Below, piece by piece: positions 43,196-53,753 of a DNA stretch of 64,000 bases (positions are counted from its first letter, which is position 1; each line of letters opens with the position of its first letter). The notes under the pieces were generated by a model, which made no database searches, was not told the origin of the DNA, and saw only the letters and a list, made by a program, of their open reading frames with translations. The DNA comes from Proteromonas lacertae. Lineage: Eukaryota > Sar > Bigyra > Opalinata > Proteromonadidae. The position numbers and the translations under genes were made by a program. The DNA lies in assembly GCA_002245135.1 (NCBI GenBank), contig NGBS01000595.1, positions 87,789 to 151,788 on the forward strand, in the 5' to 3' direction.

Positions 43196-43594
43196 ATGAG
43201 TCAAACAATCGTCAAAGACGAGCCTGTTGATGATGATTTACAATCTGATGATGAGATGGTTAAAGAAGTTGTGTTTAATTCTTGTGGAGTTAACACCAAC
43301 ATTGATTTGATAGAACCAAATAGGAGACTTAGAATTGTCCAAAATGATGTATGGAGTGCTCCTAAAAAGGTTGAACAAAGAGATCATCAAATTGAAGAAT
43401 AAGAAGAAATTGTTGATTTAACCAATGAGAAAGTCAAACATGCATTCCCTATTATGAGCACAAAAGGAAGAAAGAGAAAAATACATCGTGTGTTAATAAT
43501 GAGATCTATTGATGAACAAGAAAGGGTTGTTGAACAATTAGTAAACGTCACTATAAACAACGAATTAAGATTGGCTGATTTGGAATTCTTATAG
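43196..43594 (+). pseudogene. Unknown 132-aa charged protein with one in-frame TAA
   Basis: MSQTIVKDEPVDDDLQSDDE leads an acidic N-terminus. After TAA at 43400 (QIEE-stop-EEIVDLTNEK) the same frame continues with a basic patch (STKGRKRKIHRVLIM) and a helical end to TAG at 43592. IVKDEP resembles a SUMO-conjugation consensus (V-K-x-E). Acidic-plus-basic layout suggests a nuclear or DNA-associated protein. It is the last gene before the right TIR of Polinton 2. Not recognised. Confidence 0.5.
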
Positions 43595-43764
43595 AACATT
43601 AATTAATTAAAATCTTCATTCTTGCATAAAGAGGTTTGAATATCTGTTTGAGTTTTGGTGAACTTTATAAAATTTTTTGAATAAACTAGAATTATCAACA
43701 AACATGAAAAATAAACTCTATGTATAAACCAGGAAGTCAAATCAAACCTTTGCAAAATAGAATT

Positions 43765-43790
43765 GAGCCTAATGGTCTGTAGCCCTTACT
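43765..43790 (-). repeat. Polinton 2 right TIR (26 bp)
   Basis: Inverted partner of 34110-34135, followed by the TSD copy ATATAT (43791-43796). Confidence 0.85.
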
Positions 43791-43796
43791 ATATAT

Positions 43797-44650
43797 TATT
43801 ATTAGTATAACATCTTTTATAATTTTTTTTGCTTGCTCTTGTTCAGATGACATATTAAGTAATTCCTCTTTAATTTCTTAATTATTAAATAACCATAATT
43901 CAAATTTGAATCATCTCTGCTTGAATATTCGAGGAAAGAAAAGGTAATTGAACTGAAGAGGTTAGAGAAGTTTCTCCATCTTGTGAAGCAACCCTTTCTT
44001 ATTTTAGGAATATGTAGATCTTTAATCTTACTTTTAATACTTCTACAATTGTTTAGTTGGTATTGTATATTATTGCAATAATCAAGAATACTTTTATATT
44101 TTTCTATCTCAAATATTCTTTTCTTACGATATTAAAAATATGTGATAAATATACTTCGTTTTTGTTTCTACTGGTTGTGCAAGTTTTCTCTAATGAAATT
44201 CCATATTTAGATAATGTTCTTTGTATAGATTTTCTGCAATTTCGCTTTCATCTAAAATAACACTTTCTAAAACACACTAAATTCTTCTGTTTTATTATTA
44301 AATTTACTACATCTTGATAATTGGTGTTTTTTCACCCATCTATTATCTATAACACCTTATAATCTTTAAATATCCAACTCTAACTAACTTTACACCATCA
44401 GAGTTAATCAAATCTTTAACTATTTTTTATTGATGGTGTTTGAATATTGAGTGTTATAGTTAAAACACGCATAAACTAATAGCAACAAAAAATCAACAAC
44501 TTAAAACAAAAAAAGTAGTGACAAAAAAACACGCATAAATTATACTGTGCTTTATGAAATGGCCGCATAGAATTACTGAGGAGCTTTGGTGAGTGAAAGG
44601 CACAAAACATGAAAGTGACGTGTTTTTCCGAACCCAGGAATAAATAATTT
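43797..44650. other. Intergenic/host flank, weak coding traces
   Basis: Minus-strand stretches such as NMSSEQEQAKKIIKDVI (43815-43870) and a run near 43900-44030 have protein-like composition and may belong to the host gene interrupted by Polinton 2. The interval 44280-44560 is AT-rich and holds a repeated AAACACGCATAAA phrase (44464 and 44528). No firm gene. Confidence 0.35.
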
Positions 44651-44659
44651 CAAGAATTG

Positions 44660-45024
44660 AAGAATTAGAAGTAATTCAGTTATAATTTGTGCACCAATAT
44701 TTAATACAAAATATGTTACATATAAAGATAACAGTTATTTAGGATCTATAAATCATATTTATAATTTGACTTATAAGATAAAGCATATTGATTTATTCTC
44801 ACTTGATGTTAAAGGCAGTGAACTAGAGGCATTCAAACATTTGATTATAAAGTTAGTGTTTTTCACTGGATGATAGAATAGAATAATTTAAATAAATAAA
44901 AAAGAATGAAATCTGAAAAATTAATGAACAAAAACGGATATATTGTTGATGGAACTTATGTATCACCTATCGATATTATGTATAAAAGAAACAATAGTTA
45001 TACAAAAATAATTAAAACTAATTA
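44660..45024 (+). pseudogene. FkbM-family methyltransferase remnant
   Basis: Sense text includes IKHIDLFSLDVKGSELEAFK, the FkbM 'D.lslDvEG.E...L' motif (E reads K here), then NKNGYIVDGTYVSPIDIMYK, matching the family's C-terminal 'GY...D..Y.r' end. A frameshift near 44845 and two stops near 44878 separate them. The N-terminal SAM-binding half is missing. A complete FkbM gene lies at 47206-48117. Confidence 0.65.
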
Positions 45025-45063
45025 GAAATAATTTCTTTCTTTTATAAATATTCAAATTGGAAT

Positions 45064-45990
45064 TTAATTATTTACACATCTTCTCCAATAATTATTCATT
45101 ACTCTATATGTAGTTAGTTGCTTTACTTTAAATTGTTTTAGATTATCTTTATAAACAATATTATTATTTATAACAAAATTGCAACAGCTATTATTATTGC
45201 AGATATATTGATTCATGTCAATGTAATTAATTCTTTTATTAATTAAAATTGGTAATTTTATTATTGAGACATTTATTCCAACAATACCATAACAGTCGTT
45301 AGGATTACTTAAAAAATGATGTGTGTCTTGCACAATATATTTGTATAGGAATGTAATTTCTTCTAAGTAGATAAGGCATTGTAACATTAAACCACTGCTC
45401 TACATGAAAATCAACTAAAAATAATGCTATATGAGATTTATCAATATTCTCAATTTTATTATCTTTAAAAGGGCATTTTCTATTATTATATACATACTTA
45501 TACCAAGCATCAATAACATCATTATAATTATATAATAATTTATCTGTAAAAGTTTTAGTATGACTAGTATTATTAATTCTAATCAATTCTTTGTATGACA
45601 TAAATAATTGAAACGTAAAATACAACAATAATGATTATTTGATGAGAAGGATTTTTAATTTTGTTTCTTATAGGATATTTATAATATGTTGATATAATAT
45701 ATGATATAACATAAGTTAAAAGAGATATTATTATTATATTACTTTTCTTTTTAATTATCTCATTAGATATATAAATAATTACATAATGAAATAAATAAAC
45801 GCTATATGATATATTTCCTAAATGAGATAAAAACCTTGATGAAAAAATGAATTTGTTGTTATTTGTATTTAGAAGTAATAATGTAAATGATAATGGTATT
45901 ATTGAAAAAGAGGGTGATATTTTCTCTATCACTTTTAAAAATAGAAATGAAATTACTATCAGTAAAATACAATTGTTTAATATGTTATTC
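45064..45990 (-). pseudogene. Acyltransferase-3 / SGNH protein, C-terminal remnant
   Basis: 45579-45932 covers late membrane spans with NISYSVYLFHYVIIYI, the conserved 'iSYs.YL.H.p' segment. 45305-45628 reads HIALFLVDFHVEQWFNVTMP, corresponding to the SGNH block 'lllGDSHa.q', but the catalytic Ser is Phe here. 45064-45387 is the C-terminus. The frames overlap with shifts between them, and the N-terminal acyltransferase half is absent. A fuller homologue is at 62031-63606. Confidence 0.65.
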
Positions 45991-46039
45991 TGCTTGAAAA
46001 TGAAGTAATATTATTTATAAGAATCTTGCTTATGTGTAG

Positions 46040-47030
46040 TTTATTTATAAGCAGTCTATCATGACATGCCCGTTCTTTATGCTAACAGATCAAGGTCTTA
46101 CAAGGCTCCTTTGCTGGTTGATGATTATCGCATGGAGTTATAAAGGTATGGTTAAAGACTTCATCACAGTTGAATAGATCGTAGTTGTCGTTTCGTGTTG
46201 GATTTTAAGGTTCATCATTGTACTCGTTTCGTCAAGAGCTAGATCGGAAGCAGACTCCTTCTACACCTACATCGATGGCAACAATTGAAGTAACGTCCAT
46301 CAACTGCAGGATAGCTTATCGCTCACGGGCTGAGTATCTCCATTGGCCAGATGATGGGGAATTGACTTTAAGAAATTGCTCATTAGCTTACCTACAGTAA
46401 CATCTATAACGAGTGCTCAGGTGAGTTCCTACTCATCCTAGGCTTCCAATCACGGTATCCACGTTTCTACGATTGCTTAGATGATGACGTCCTAGATAAT
46501 GAACTACACTGACCTTTAAGGAGCTTCATAGTAGATGACTTACAAGGCCAATGGAACATACCTACAAAACCCTCCCGAGATTGTTTATCATGATCTTCAA
46601 GCCCATCCAGAAGCGTATGCTTCGTAATGAAAACTGATAAAGCTTAATAGAACTACCATCAAGTCACCTTCCCAGATACGTCCAACCATGTATGCAGGAA
46701 TCTCCCACAATGGGAGATTCCTTCCTTGTCAACACAGCTGTTCCTCTCGTAAAGGTCATGGATGAACTTTTCTAGGAGAGTTATAAGGATGATAAAACTT
46801 ACCTTCAAAAGCCTTCAGAGATTGCTAATCATTATCTTCAAAGGCCCTTGAGAAATCCACAACTAGCTAGAACCTCCCGGAGTTACCATTTGGTAACTTG
46901 TTAACAATTGTAAACTCCCGGTTCCACGATTGGTTTCCACGGTTCTATAAAAAGCCCTTCGCAGCAAGGAGACTCTAGATCGTGATTAGATTCATCATCC
47001 ATGTAAATCTATGAATGAACATATACCAAT
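46040..47030. repeat. GC-richer repeat-like block (possible LTR remnant)
   Basis: Base composition jumps to roughly 40-45 percent GC against about 25 percent around it. There are imperfect internal copies: CCTCCCGAGATTGTTTATCA at about 46573 and a related GCCTTCAGAGATTGCTAATC at about 46812. Near the end TCTATAAAAAGCCC looks like a TATA box. No open frame beyond 60 codons. Features suggest a solo LTR or other promoter-bearing repeat, but I could not find paired ends with a target duplication. Confidence 0.4.
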
Positions 47031-47205
47031 ATTTGCTTCAGCAGCCATATAATTTTCTTATTCTTTTACAATCATCCCAATCTCCAGTTAATTTTATTGC
47101 ATTTGATATTATATCTCTTTCTTTCCTACAATACATAGAAAAATTAGAATAATTATTAAATAATAATAAAAAGAATTACATAACAATACATAACAGTTGA
47201 TTCTT

Positions 47206-48117
47206 TTATTTATCCAAATACTTGTTAATATACATTTCATTGTATGTACTAACAAATTTATTTTCCATTTCTCTACTATCCTTTATACCTACAACATGAG
47301 CTAATTTTTGTGAATCAATTTCCATAAAACACCCACTAGTAATTCTAATAATTTTGTATTTACCAACTAAATAACAATGATAACCCAATTCTTCCAAATA
47401 TACAATAAGTGAAGAACATCTTCTGTTACAAATTAATGTCTTAATTTTATGATATTCAAAATATAGATATTTTACTTTTCCGCTAGATAATAATTTCTTT
47501 CCTGTAAACAACACCTCATCTTCATAACCTTCAACATCAATTTTAAGAAAGAATACATTACCTTTTTTAACATAAATGTCATAGAATCTATCTAAATTCA
47601 TAAAGGTTACATTTGCAGTAATTAATACTCTTGATACACCCATCATATTACCTGCATTATTATATTTCCATGTAACTACACTTCTATTAAATCCAATTGC
47701 TGTATGAATTGTTAGAATTTGTTTTGAATGTTCATATTTCTTCTTAGTTGTTTCGCAATTTAAATCTAACGGTTCTGCTAAAAATATTCTGTTTTGTTGA
47801 TAATATTTATGAAACATATCAGTAATTTCACCAATATTAGAACCAATATCCAAAATACAATCATCAGTTGATATTGAAGGATATATTCTTTTAAAATTAG
47901 GGAATAATCTATCTCTCAAATCATTATCACTAAATACTTTTATATCACATGTATCGTAATATTTTTTATACTGTAAATAGAATAAGTCACATATCATTCT
48001 ATCAAAATTTAATATTTTATTTCTTTTATTTACATTACTTTGATATAATGCTAAGAATATAACGATTGACGTTGTAATTATTATTGTTAATAAAATAGAC
48101 ATATTATATATTATCAA
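47206..48117 (-). CDS. FkbM-family SAM-dependent methyltransferase, membrane-anchored
   Basis: 303 residues, intact. The N-terminal signal anchor is MSILLTIIITTSIVIFLALY. SAM-binding motif I is DDCILDIGSNIGEI. Acidic motif FLAEPLDLNC follows, and the FkbM hallmark FFLKIDVEGYEDEVL. The C-terminus ends YINKYLDK. FkbM enzymes O-methylate sugars or polyketides; with a Golgi-type type II anchor and nearby glycosyltransferases, sugar methylation in the secretory pathway is the likeliest role. One of the few unbroken genes here. Confidence 0.85.
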   Translation of the reverse strand: MIIYNMSILLTIIITTSIVIFLALYQSNVNKRNKILNFDRMICDLFYLQYKKYYDTCDIKVFSDNDLRDRLFPNFKRIYPSISTDDCILDIGSNIGEITDMFHKYYQQNRIFLAEPLDLNCETTKKKYEHSKQILTIHTAIGFNRSVVTWKYNNAGNMMGVSRVLITANVTFMNLDRFYDIYVKKGNVFFLKIDVEGYEDEVLFTGKKLLSSGKVKYLYFEYHKIKTLICNRRCSSLIVYLEELGYHCYLVGKYKIIRITSGCFMEIDSQKLAHVVGIKDSREMENKFVSTYNEMYINKYLDK

Positions 48118-48781
48118 AGAAAAATAATTAAATAATATTTATATTTATAGTCTTACAACGAAGGTAGATTCTTTGATTATCACCTCCTAAGAATATCAAA
48201 AACTTCACCTCCTAAGAATAAACCATCGCCTCCTAATCCAAGATTATCATCCTCTACTAAAAATATGAAAAGAAGAACAAGTGAATTAGAAAATTATAAA
48301 AGTCCTAATTTAATGCCTGTTGATGAACCTGATTATGAAAAGAATAATACTGTGAGAAATAGAAGAAATTGAGAGAGAAATAAATAAAAGAATATTATAT
48401 ATTTATCAATTTGCACATATGTACTCTCTCAACTGGATTCGGAAGGACAGGACAAAAAATGGACAGGACAAGGGCAAGACAGAGACAAAACAATTTATCG
48501 GATATTTTATTGTCCAGAATATTGTTAAATCTGATTAATATGTAAATCTTTATGCTGTTTACTGTTCTATCAGAAATCTTAATTGTATTATTTGCTTTAA
48601 GCCATTGCGCTAATATAATCAAACTATAGTTTATTTACTTTTTCTCTTTTTATATAATTTATTTTATTTCGTCTTTTTCTGTAGATAATGATACTAGATC
48701 TTTTTTTAATTTTATGCACCACCTCTTCACAGATATATATAATTGATTTGTATTTTTCAATTTTCAATATCTTTTGTGCTA
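48118..48781. other. Interval with a short Ser/Pro-rich coding trace
   Basis: 48190-48372 (+) reads ISKTSPPKNKPSPPNPRLSS then KRRTSELENYKSPNLMPVDE and stops at TGA; the repeated SPPKN and lack of a start suggest an exon remnant. 48440-48480 holds a GGACAGGAC repeat phrase. The rest is AT-rich with no gene supported. Confidence 0.35.
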
Positions 48782-49169
48782 TGTTGCGCCGTTTGTCAGA
48801 GTTGGCCGTTTGTCTACCAGACACTTTCAAAACAAACTAAATACACATTCTTACTTGTCTTGATGAAAAATTGTTACTTTTATACTTGCTTTGTCATATG
48901 ACCTACATCTATGAGTAACTATTAATTGTCATAATATTGAATAAATACTATCAAAATATATTCTAGAAATTATGTATATTCCAAATTTTATGTTTTTATT
49001 GACATATAATGTCTAAATGAGAAGTGTCAGTTACACAGGAATTAAGAATTATACCCCTTCTGACGTCATTTTTAATTTAAAATTTCATTTTCTTTTATAT
49101 ATATATATATATATATATATTTATTATTATTATTATTTAAAAATCAATTTAAACCTCTCAAACATTTTA

Positions 49170-49870
49170 TGATGTATTTGATATTGGTGATATATTTATT
49201 AATTCAACACATCGATATGAAGTATCACTTACCAATGAAGAATCAATTAAACCAAATGTAATATTTACTCTACCAAGGTGAAGTAGATATAGAAGAAAGT
49301 GTAACAATCGAAGTATCTTATACAAGTTCAACTCTTGGTGAATTTAGTGATCATTTTGAATTTGCATTAAAAGGAGCAACTAATAATGTAGTATTAGCAA
49401 TAAAAGGATATGTAGTTGGTCCAACATTCTTCTTTAATAAGAATAAACTAGATTTTGGTATTGTAAGTTATGCGTTTTTAAACTCAACTGATTTGATATT
49501 AAGAAATACTTCCTCTGTTCCATTTATATTCAATTTACGAGTTCCTCAAGATGGTAATTACTTAAACAAAGAATTCGAAATAATTCGAGCAGTAGCAACA
49601 GTATTACCAGAAGGAGAAGAGAAAATCAAAATCAATTTCATATCTCAAACAATAAAAGTATATGATTATTGTTTAGCAATTGATATTGAAAGTGTAGGTG
49701 AAGCTTTATTAACAATTCCAATAAGTGTTGAATGTCGAGTAGCTGAAGTAGAATTATTAGAAGAATCATTGAAATATGGAGATTGTTATTTAAGATATAC
49801 TTATTATCGAACTTTAACATTAAAGAATAAATCCAATTTAAGTGCTCAATTTGAAAACAGAACAAGATGA
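49170..49870 (+). pseudogene. HYDIN N-terminal fragment inside the 48782-50908 element
   Basis: FINSTHRYEVSLTNEESIKP, then 49493-49870 (MILRNTSSVPFIFNLRVPQD ... AQFENRTR) with only about five residue differences from 7270-7643. The TGA after ENRTR is present in both copies, so the break predates the duplication. Ends where the Ulp1-like fragment begins. Confidence 0.8.
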
Positions 49871-49884
49871 AAGAAGTAAATCGA

Positions 49885-50110
49885 TTGGTGAGTCATTTAA
49901 ATATTGACAATCAACTAAAAGGCGATGAATTCCTGTTTTTATTACATTATATTTCCAACAACAATAAGAATGTTATTGATCCTGGTGTTGTATTTATAAA
50001 TGAAAAGCAAAAGGATAATTTAAAAAAAGATAAGTGAAAAAGGAATTTATTATTTCCCTGTATGTGATCCAAATCAAAGACATTGGAGTTTGTGGGAAAA
50101 GATTTGACTT
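49885..50110 (+). pseudogene. Ulp1/C48-like cysteine protease fragment
   Basis: Reads LNIDNQLKGDEFLFLLHYIS...IDPGVVFINEKQKDNLKK then, one base over, ISEKGIYYFPVCDPNQRHWSLWEKI. 'YYFPV.D....HWSL' is the catalytic-His region of Ulp1/SENP-type peptidases. The Asp and Cys blocks are missing. Joined head to tail with HYDIN inside a transposon, so it is a second captured piece or a remnant of an element gene. Confidence 0.55.
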
Positions 50111-51480
50111 GAATGTTGTTTCAGCTTATTTTCTGATTTCAATTTTGTTATATTTGTTAATAATATATTATGATTATCTCATATATGAAATATTAGAAAT
50201 CAAAAGTGTCTCCTAGACAAACGGCGTGAGAAGATTTAGAAATACGCCGTTTGTCTAAGAGACATTTTTCACTTCTCAATTTTCTTCTGTGACTTATGTG
50301 TATCATTTCATAATCATTAATACTATTATATAAAACAAAAATCAACACATAAATTATAATTTTGTAAATTATACAAAAGAAGCTAAGTATTAAAAATATA
50401 TTGTAATTGGCTATACACTGAAATGAATGATTTTTATAGAAGGCATTGAAATATGAAATACATTAATTTGTTGTAGCTTTGAGATTCAAGTCGATTAAAG
50501 ATTGTATTTCTGTTTATGTTGTAGATATTAACTTTGTAACTAAAATTATAGATTTAGGTGAAAAACATGTGCATATAAAACAAGTGTTTATATCAAAATA
50601 TTGATTTTAGTACAAATAAGGGGGTAAGAAAATTCAAGATTTTAGTTACATTTTTTTATTTATATCAACAACAGAAGTGAGTTATAAGCTAATATTTTAT
50701 ATTATTCATGTACTTAATATGTATTAATAGATTATGTAAAAATATTTGTTACATAGACTAATTAAGTTATATCTTGACGTGTCTATCATATACAAAATGT
50801 TAATATAAAAGTAACAATTTTTCATTAAAAGAAGTGTAATTGTGTATTTAGTTTGTTTTGAAAGTTTCTGGTAGACAAACGGCCAACTCTGACAAACGGC
50901 GCACAACATGTTCTACTGATGGAATTATGATGTAATTGGTAGAATTATTAGGGCTTGTTTTAAAATTATTCATCTTTCGAATTTACAAATTTAAGGATAC
51001 ATAAAGGGCTAAATGAATATTTTTAAACTAAGAAATTTACATTAATATAACTGCATGTTTGTACATTCATTAATTTAAAAAATCTAATGTATAGTAGGTT
51101 AATGATGGATTAGGTAGGTAAAGCCACAACACAGAAACAGCAAAATACAAGAAAGTGGTATGTTTTACCTAACTAAAAGATTTAATATGTTTTTCATTAG
51201 TTTAACTTTCTATATAATAATGTTTATTTTCAGTTTTACATTCATCTTTTTCTTCTTGCTCATACTCACAATTTAATTCATTTTTTCTTTTATCACTTAG
51301 TGTTTTGAAATTTATTTGTTAAATGTTGCAGAATATGTGGAGATGTAAATTAAATTTCATTATTTTCTTACAAATATACTTGGAGGAAAATTGTTATATA
51401 CCTCCTGTTTCTTAAAATAAAATAATTCAATACTCAAGAATGTTTTTATATTTTAATTTCAACACATAATTATAACTAAT

Positions 51481-52032
51481 AGATTTGATCCAAAACCATT
51501 AATGGATTATTGTAAAAGTATTGGTATAGAATATCATTATGAAAGTCAAGCAATAATTGATCGAGCTAAAGTTCATATGACGTCAGGTCATATTTCGATA
51601 TGTTCTTGGTGTAGTAGAATGAAAAGAGGAATACTGTATAATACATGTCGAAAATACAAATACAATGTATTGGTATTAGCTCAACATATGGATGATTTAT
51701 GTGAGAGTTTTATGATGAGTATATTTCACAATGGAATACTTCGAACAATGAAAGGTAATTACACAATAGCGAATGGTGATATTCGTGTAATTAGACCATT
51801 GATTTATGTAAGAGAGTCTTTGACAAGAGAATATGCAAAAAATTCAAATCTTCCAATAATCAGTGAGAATTGTCCAGCATGTTTTGAAGGTCCAAAAGAG
51901 AGATATCGAGTTAAGACATTGTTGGCAAATCAAGAACAATTATTTCCTGGTGTAGAATCAAATATTCTTAAAGCAATAACACCATTAATTAAAAGAAAAA
52001 CAGCTTCCCAAGATGATGATGAAGAATTATAA
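51481..52032 (+). CDS. TtcA-like PP-loop tRNA thiolation enzyme, 3' exon(s)
   Basis: Coding begins before the ATG at 51502: after TAACTAATAG (a branch/acceptor-like sequence) the frame reads FDPKPLMDYCKSIGIEYHYE. It continues ICSWCSRMKRGILYNTC (the C-x2-C pair of TtcA), LVLAQHMDDLCESFMMSIFH, and ENCPACFEGPKERYR with another C-x2-C. TtcA-type enzymes use ATP and a 4Fe-4S cluster to thiolate cytidine 32 of tRNA. The N-terminal SGGKDS P-loop exon is not found in 50909-51480, so it is either in a distant exon or cut off by the transposon ending at 50908. It ends EDDDEEL-like, DDDEEL-TAA. Confidence 0.75.
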   Translation, partial: RFDPKPLMDYCKSIGIEYHYESQAIIDRAKVHMTSGHISICSWCSRMKRGILYNTCRKYKYNVLVLAQHMDDLCESFMMSIFHNGILRTMKGNYTIANGDIRVIRPLIYVRESLTREYAKNSNLPIISENCPACFEGPKERYRVKTLLANQEQLFPGVESNILKAITPLIKRKTASQDDDEEL

Positions 52033-52707
52033 ATTATTATTATTGTTTAATCGTTTTCTAAAAATATTTAATATAAGAAATGATAATCATTCAACATTAA
52101 AATATTCTTTTGATAAATCTTTCTTTTTTCTTTTGCAATTCAGATCTAAATTATACAATATTGTTCTTTCATATACTCTTTCCCTAGCTTAACATTAACA
52201 ATCGGTCCAACAAGTCTTGAACTGCAAAAGAACAAGTATTTATGTCAGTCATGCCTGCACAAGAACAACCATGCAATGCAAATACACTATCGCAAAGGAT
52301 AAAACACAATAAGAAAATAATATAGAAAGAATAATATAATTATAATCGTTCAATTTATATAAATGAGGAATTCAATTGTTGTTAAACCCAGTTTAAATAA
52401 TAAAATGATACAAAAATAAAAATTTGATGATATAGTTCTCATTGAAATTTTGAAGCAAACTTCAACTTATGTAGTTAATGTGGCAAATTGAAGTTATATT
52501 TCTATACACTCAGCCTTCCTAATAAGTATTAACATTTTCTCTTTTAAGGATACTTATTATTTTACCTCACATTCAAAGCAATTAATATATATTTGGAATT
52601 TAAAAGATAATATTGTGTATAAAGATATAATTTTGTCATAATCAAATTTAAATGTGTAAAATAAATAAGTACATAAATGTAAATTATAATTAATGATATA
52701 ATATATA
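52033..52707. other. Intergenic AT-rich DNA, no gene seen
   Basis: Spacer between the TtcA-like gene and the glycan island. No frame over 40 codons with protein-like composition. Confidence 0.6.
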
Positions 52708-53724
52708 ATGACTAATTATTTTATATTAGATATGTTAGTATCAATTATATTATTATGCATATACTATAAAATAAAACTTAGAAAACAGTTACAAAGTATA
52801 AAAATAGAAAAGTTATATCCATATTTTCATTACAAACCTTCAGTAAAGAAGAGAATTGATTGTCCATTAATATATGGATTTGCTAGCGGATATAAATGGG
52901 AAAATATAAGCCTTTTTATAATATTATTAAGAAGAAGTGGCTATGATGGTGATTTATTAATAGCTCTATCTGTTCAAAAATATTATGAAATGTATAATCA
53001 AATAAAAGAATATAGAATTATTCCAATCCTAATTGAAAATGAGTGGCCATTTTATTCTGCAAATAATACTTTATTTCCTATAAATAGAGTAGAGTTAAAG
53101 AAGTGTATGATAAAAAATAGATTTTATAGTAAACGCAAGTGGGTAATTTATAGATTTTCCATATTGTTATGTTGGATGATTAAATATGGCAGAAAGTATA
53201 GTCATATAATCACCTTAGATGTAAGAGATGTAGTATTTCAGGGTAATCCATTTGCATGGAATTTTGAAGAAGGATTATATCTAGTAGATGAAACAAAGGA
53301 CAACATTACAATTAAAGACAGTAAGTGGAATTTATATTCTGTTCAGTCTTATAGGAATTATTTAAAAATTGTAAATAATAAGATTTTAAATTCTGGGTCT
53401 ATTTTAGGTACATAAAATAATTTCTTTCCTTTTCTAAAGCAATTTTGTTTATTTATGGATAATAATTATGCGATAGTTTCTGAGCAAGGGAGTTTGAATT
53501 ATGCTTATTACACAGGTTATTTTAATAATATTAAATTCTATATGAATAGAAACCAAAAAGGTGTTGTTTTAACTACTGCTCTTGATCTATCTCAAGTAAT
53601 TAGTTTATATCGAATGAACAATACGATATATAATGAAGATTTAACTATTCCTTTAATTGTTCATCAATATGACAGATCTAAACAATTAATAAGTATGTAC
53701 AAAAGTCATTATATTAATAAATAA
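52708..53724 (+). pseudogene. Putative type II membrane glycosyltransferase, one in-frame TAA
   Basis: N-terminal anchor YFILDMLVSIILLCIYYKIK. Catalytic-type features: IYGFASGYKWENISLFIILL, LLRRSGYDGDLLIAL, a DxRD metal-site-like motif in HIITLDVRDVVFQGNPF, and NSGSILGT. After a TAA at 53413 the same frame continues (NNFFPFLKQFCLFMDNN; SEQGSLNYAYYTGY), which resembles the 'DQ..fN...y' block of nucleotide-diphospho-sugar transferases. The family was not assigned. First gene of the island. Confidence 0.6.
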
Positions 53725-53753
53725 TTGATATGTATTTAACAAATCATATTTAT

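Larger units (their letters stand above)
34110..43790. mobile_element. Polinton/Maverick 2 (truncated), 9,681 bp, TSD ATATAT
   Basis: Starts AGTAATGGCTACAGACC and ends with the inverse; the 26-bp TIRs differ at one base. ATATAT at 34104-34109 and 43791-43796 is a 6-bp target duplication, and an AG start is common in Polintons. Contents: N-terminal PolB remnant, a small membrane protein, packaging ATPase, major capsid, minor capsid, a plus-strand unknown gene, a one-span peptide and a 132-aa unknown gene. Integrase, protease and the polymerase domain are absent, so it needs helpers. A 2,219-bp element is nested at 40268-42486. Confidence 0.9.
48782..50908 (+). mobile_element. TGTTG...CAACA element carrying HYDIN and Ulp1-like fragments
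   Basis: 2,127 bp. Starts TGTTGCGCCGTTTGTC (2 bp shorter than other copies) and ends CGGCGCACAACA. Order: B arm (48782-49098), TA/TTA tract, HYDIN fragment, Ulp1-like fragment, internal palindrome (50212-50270), A arm (50247-50908). Same plan as 40268-42486. Flanking pentamers TGCTA and TGTTC do not match, so the target duplication is mutated or the ends come from different insertions. Confidence 0.75.

Noticed and set aside
6660-43594. Genetic-code reassignment (TAA/TAG as Gln, TGA as Trp)
   Set aside because: Several stops sit at Gln- or Trp-like positions, but the 803-aa PolB frame, the epimerase and the FkbM gene use CAA/CAG and TGG freely and end at ordinary TAA or TGA. One stop aligns with Lys. 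Mutation explains the data better.
46240-46258. AGATCGGAAG resembling a sequencing-adapter start
   Set aside because: Only ten bases match and the following bases differ, so it is chance.
46218-46400. 60-aa ORF in the GC-rich block
   Set aside because: No domain, no neighbours, and a short open frame is expected by chance at higher GC.
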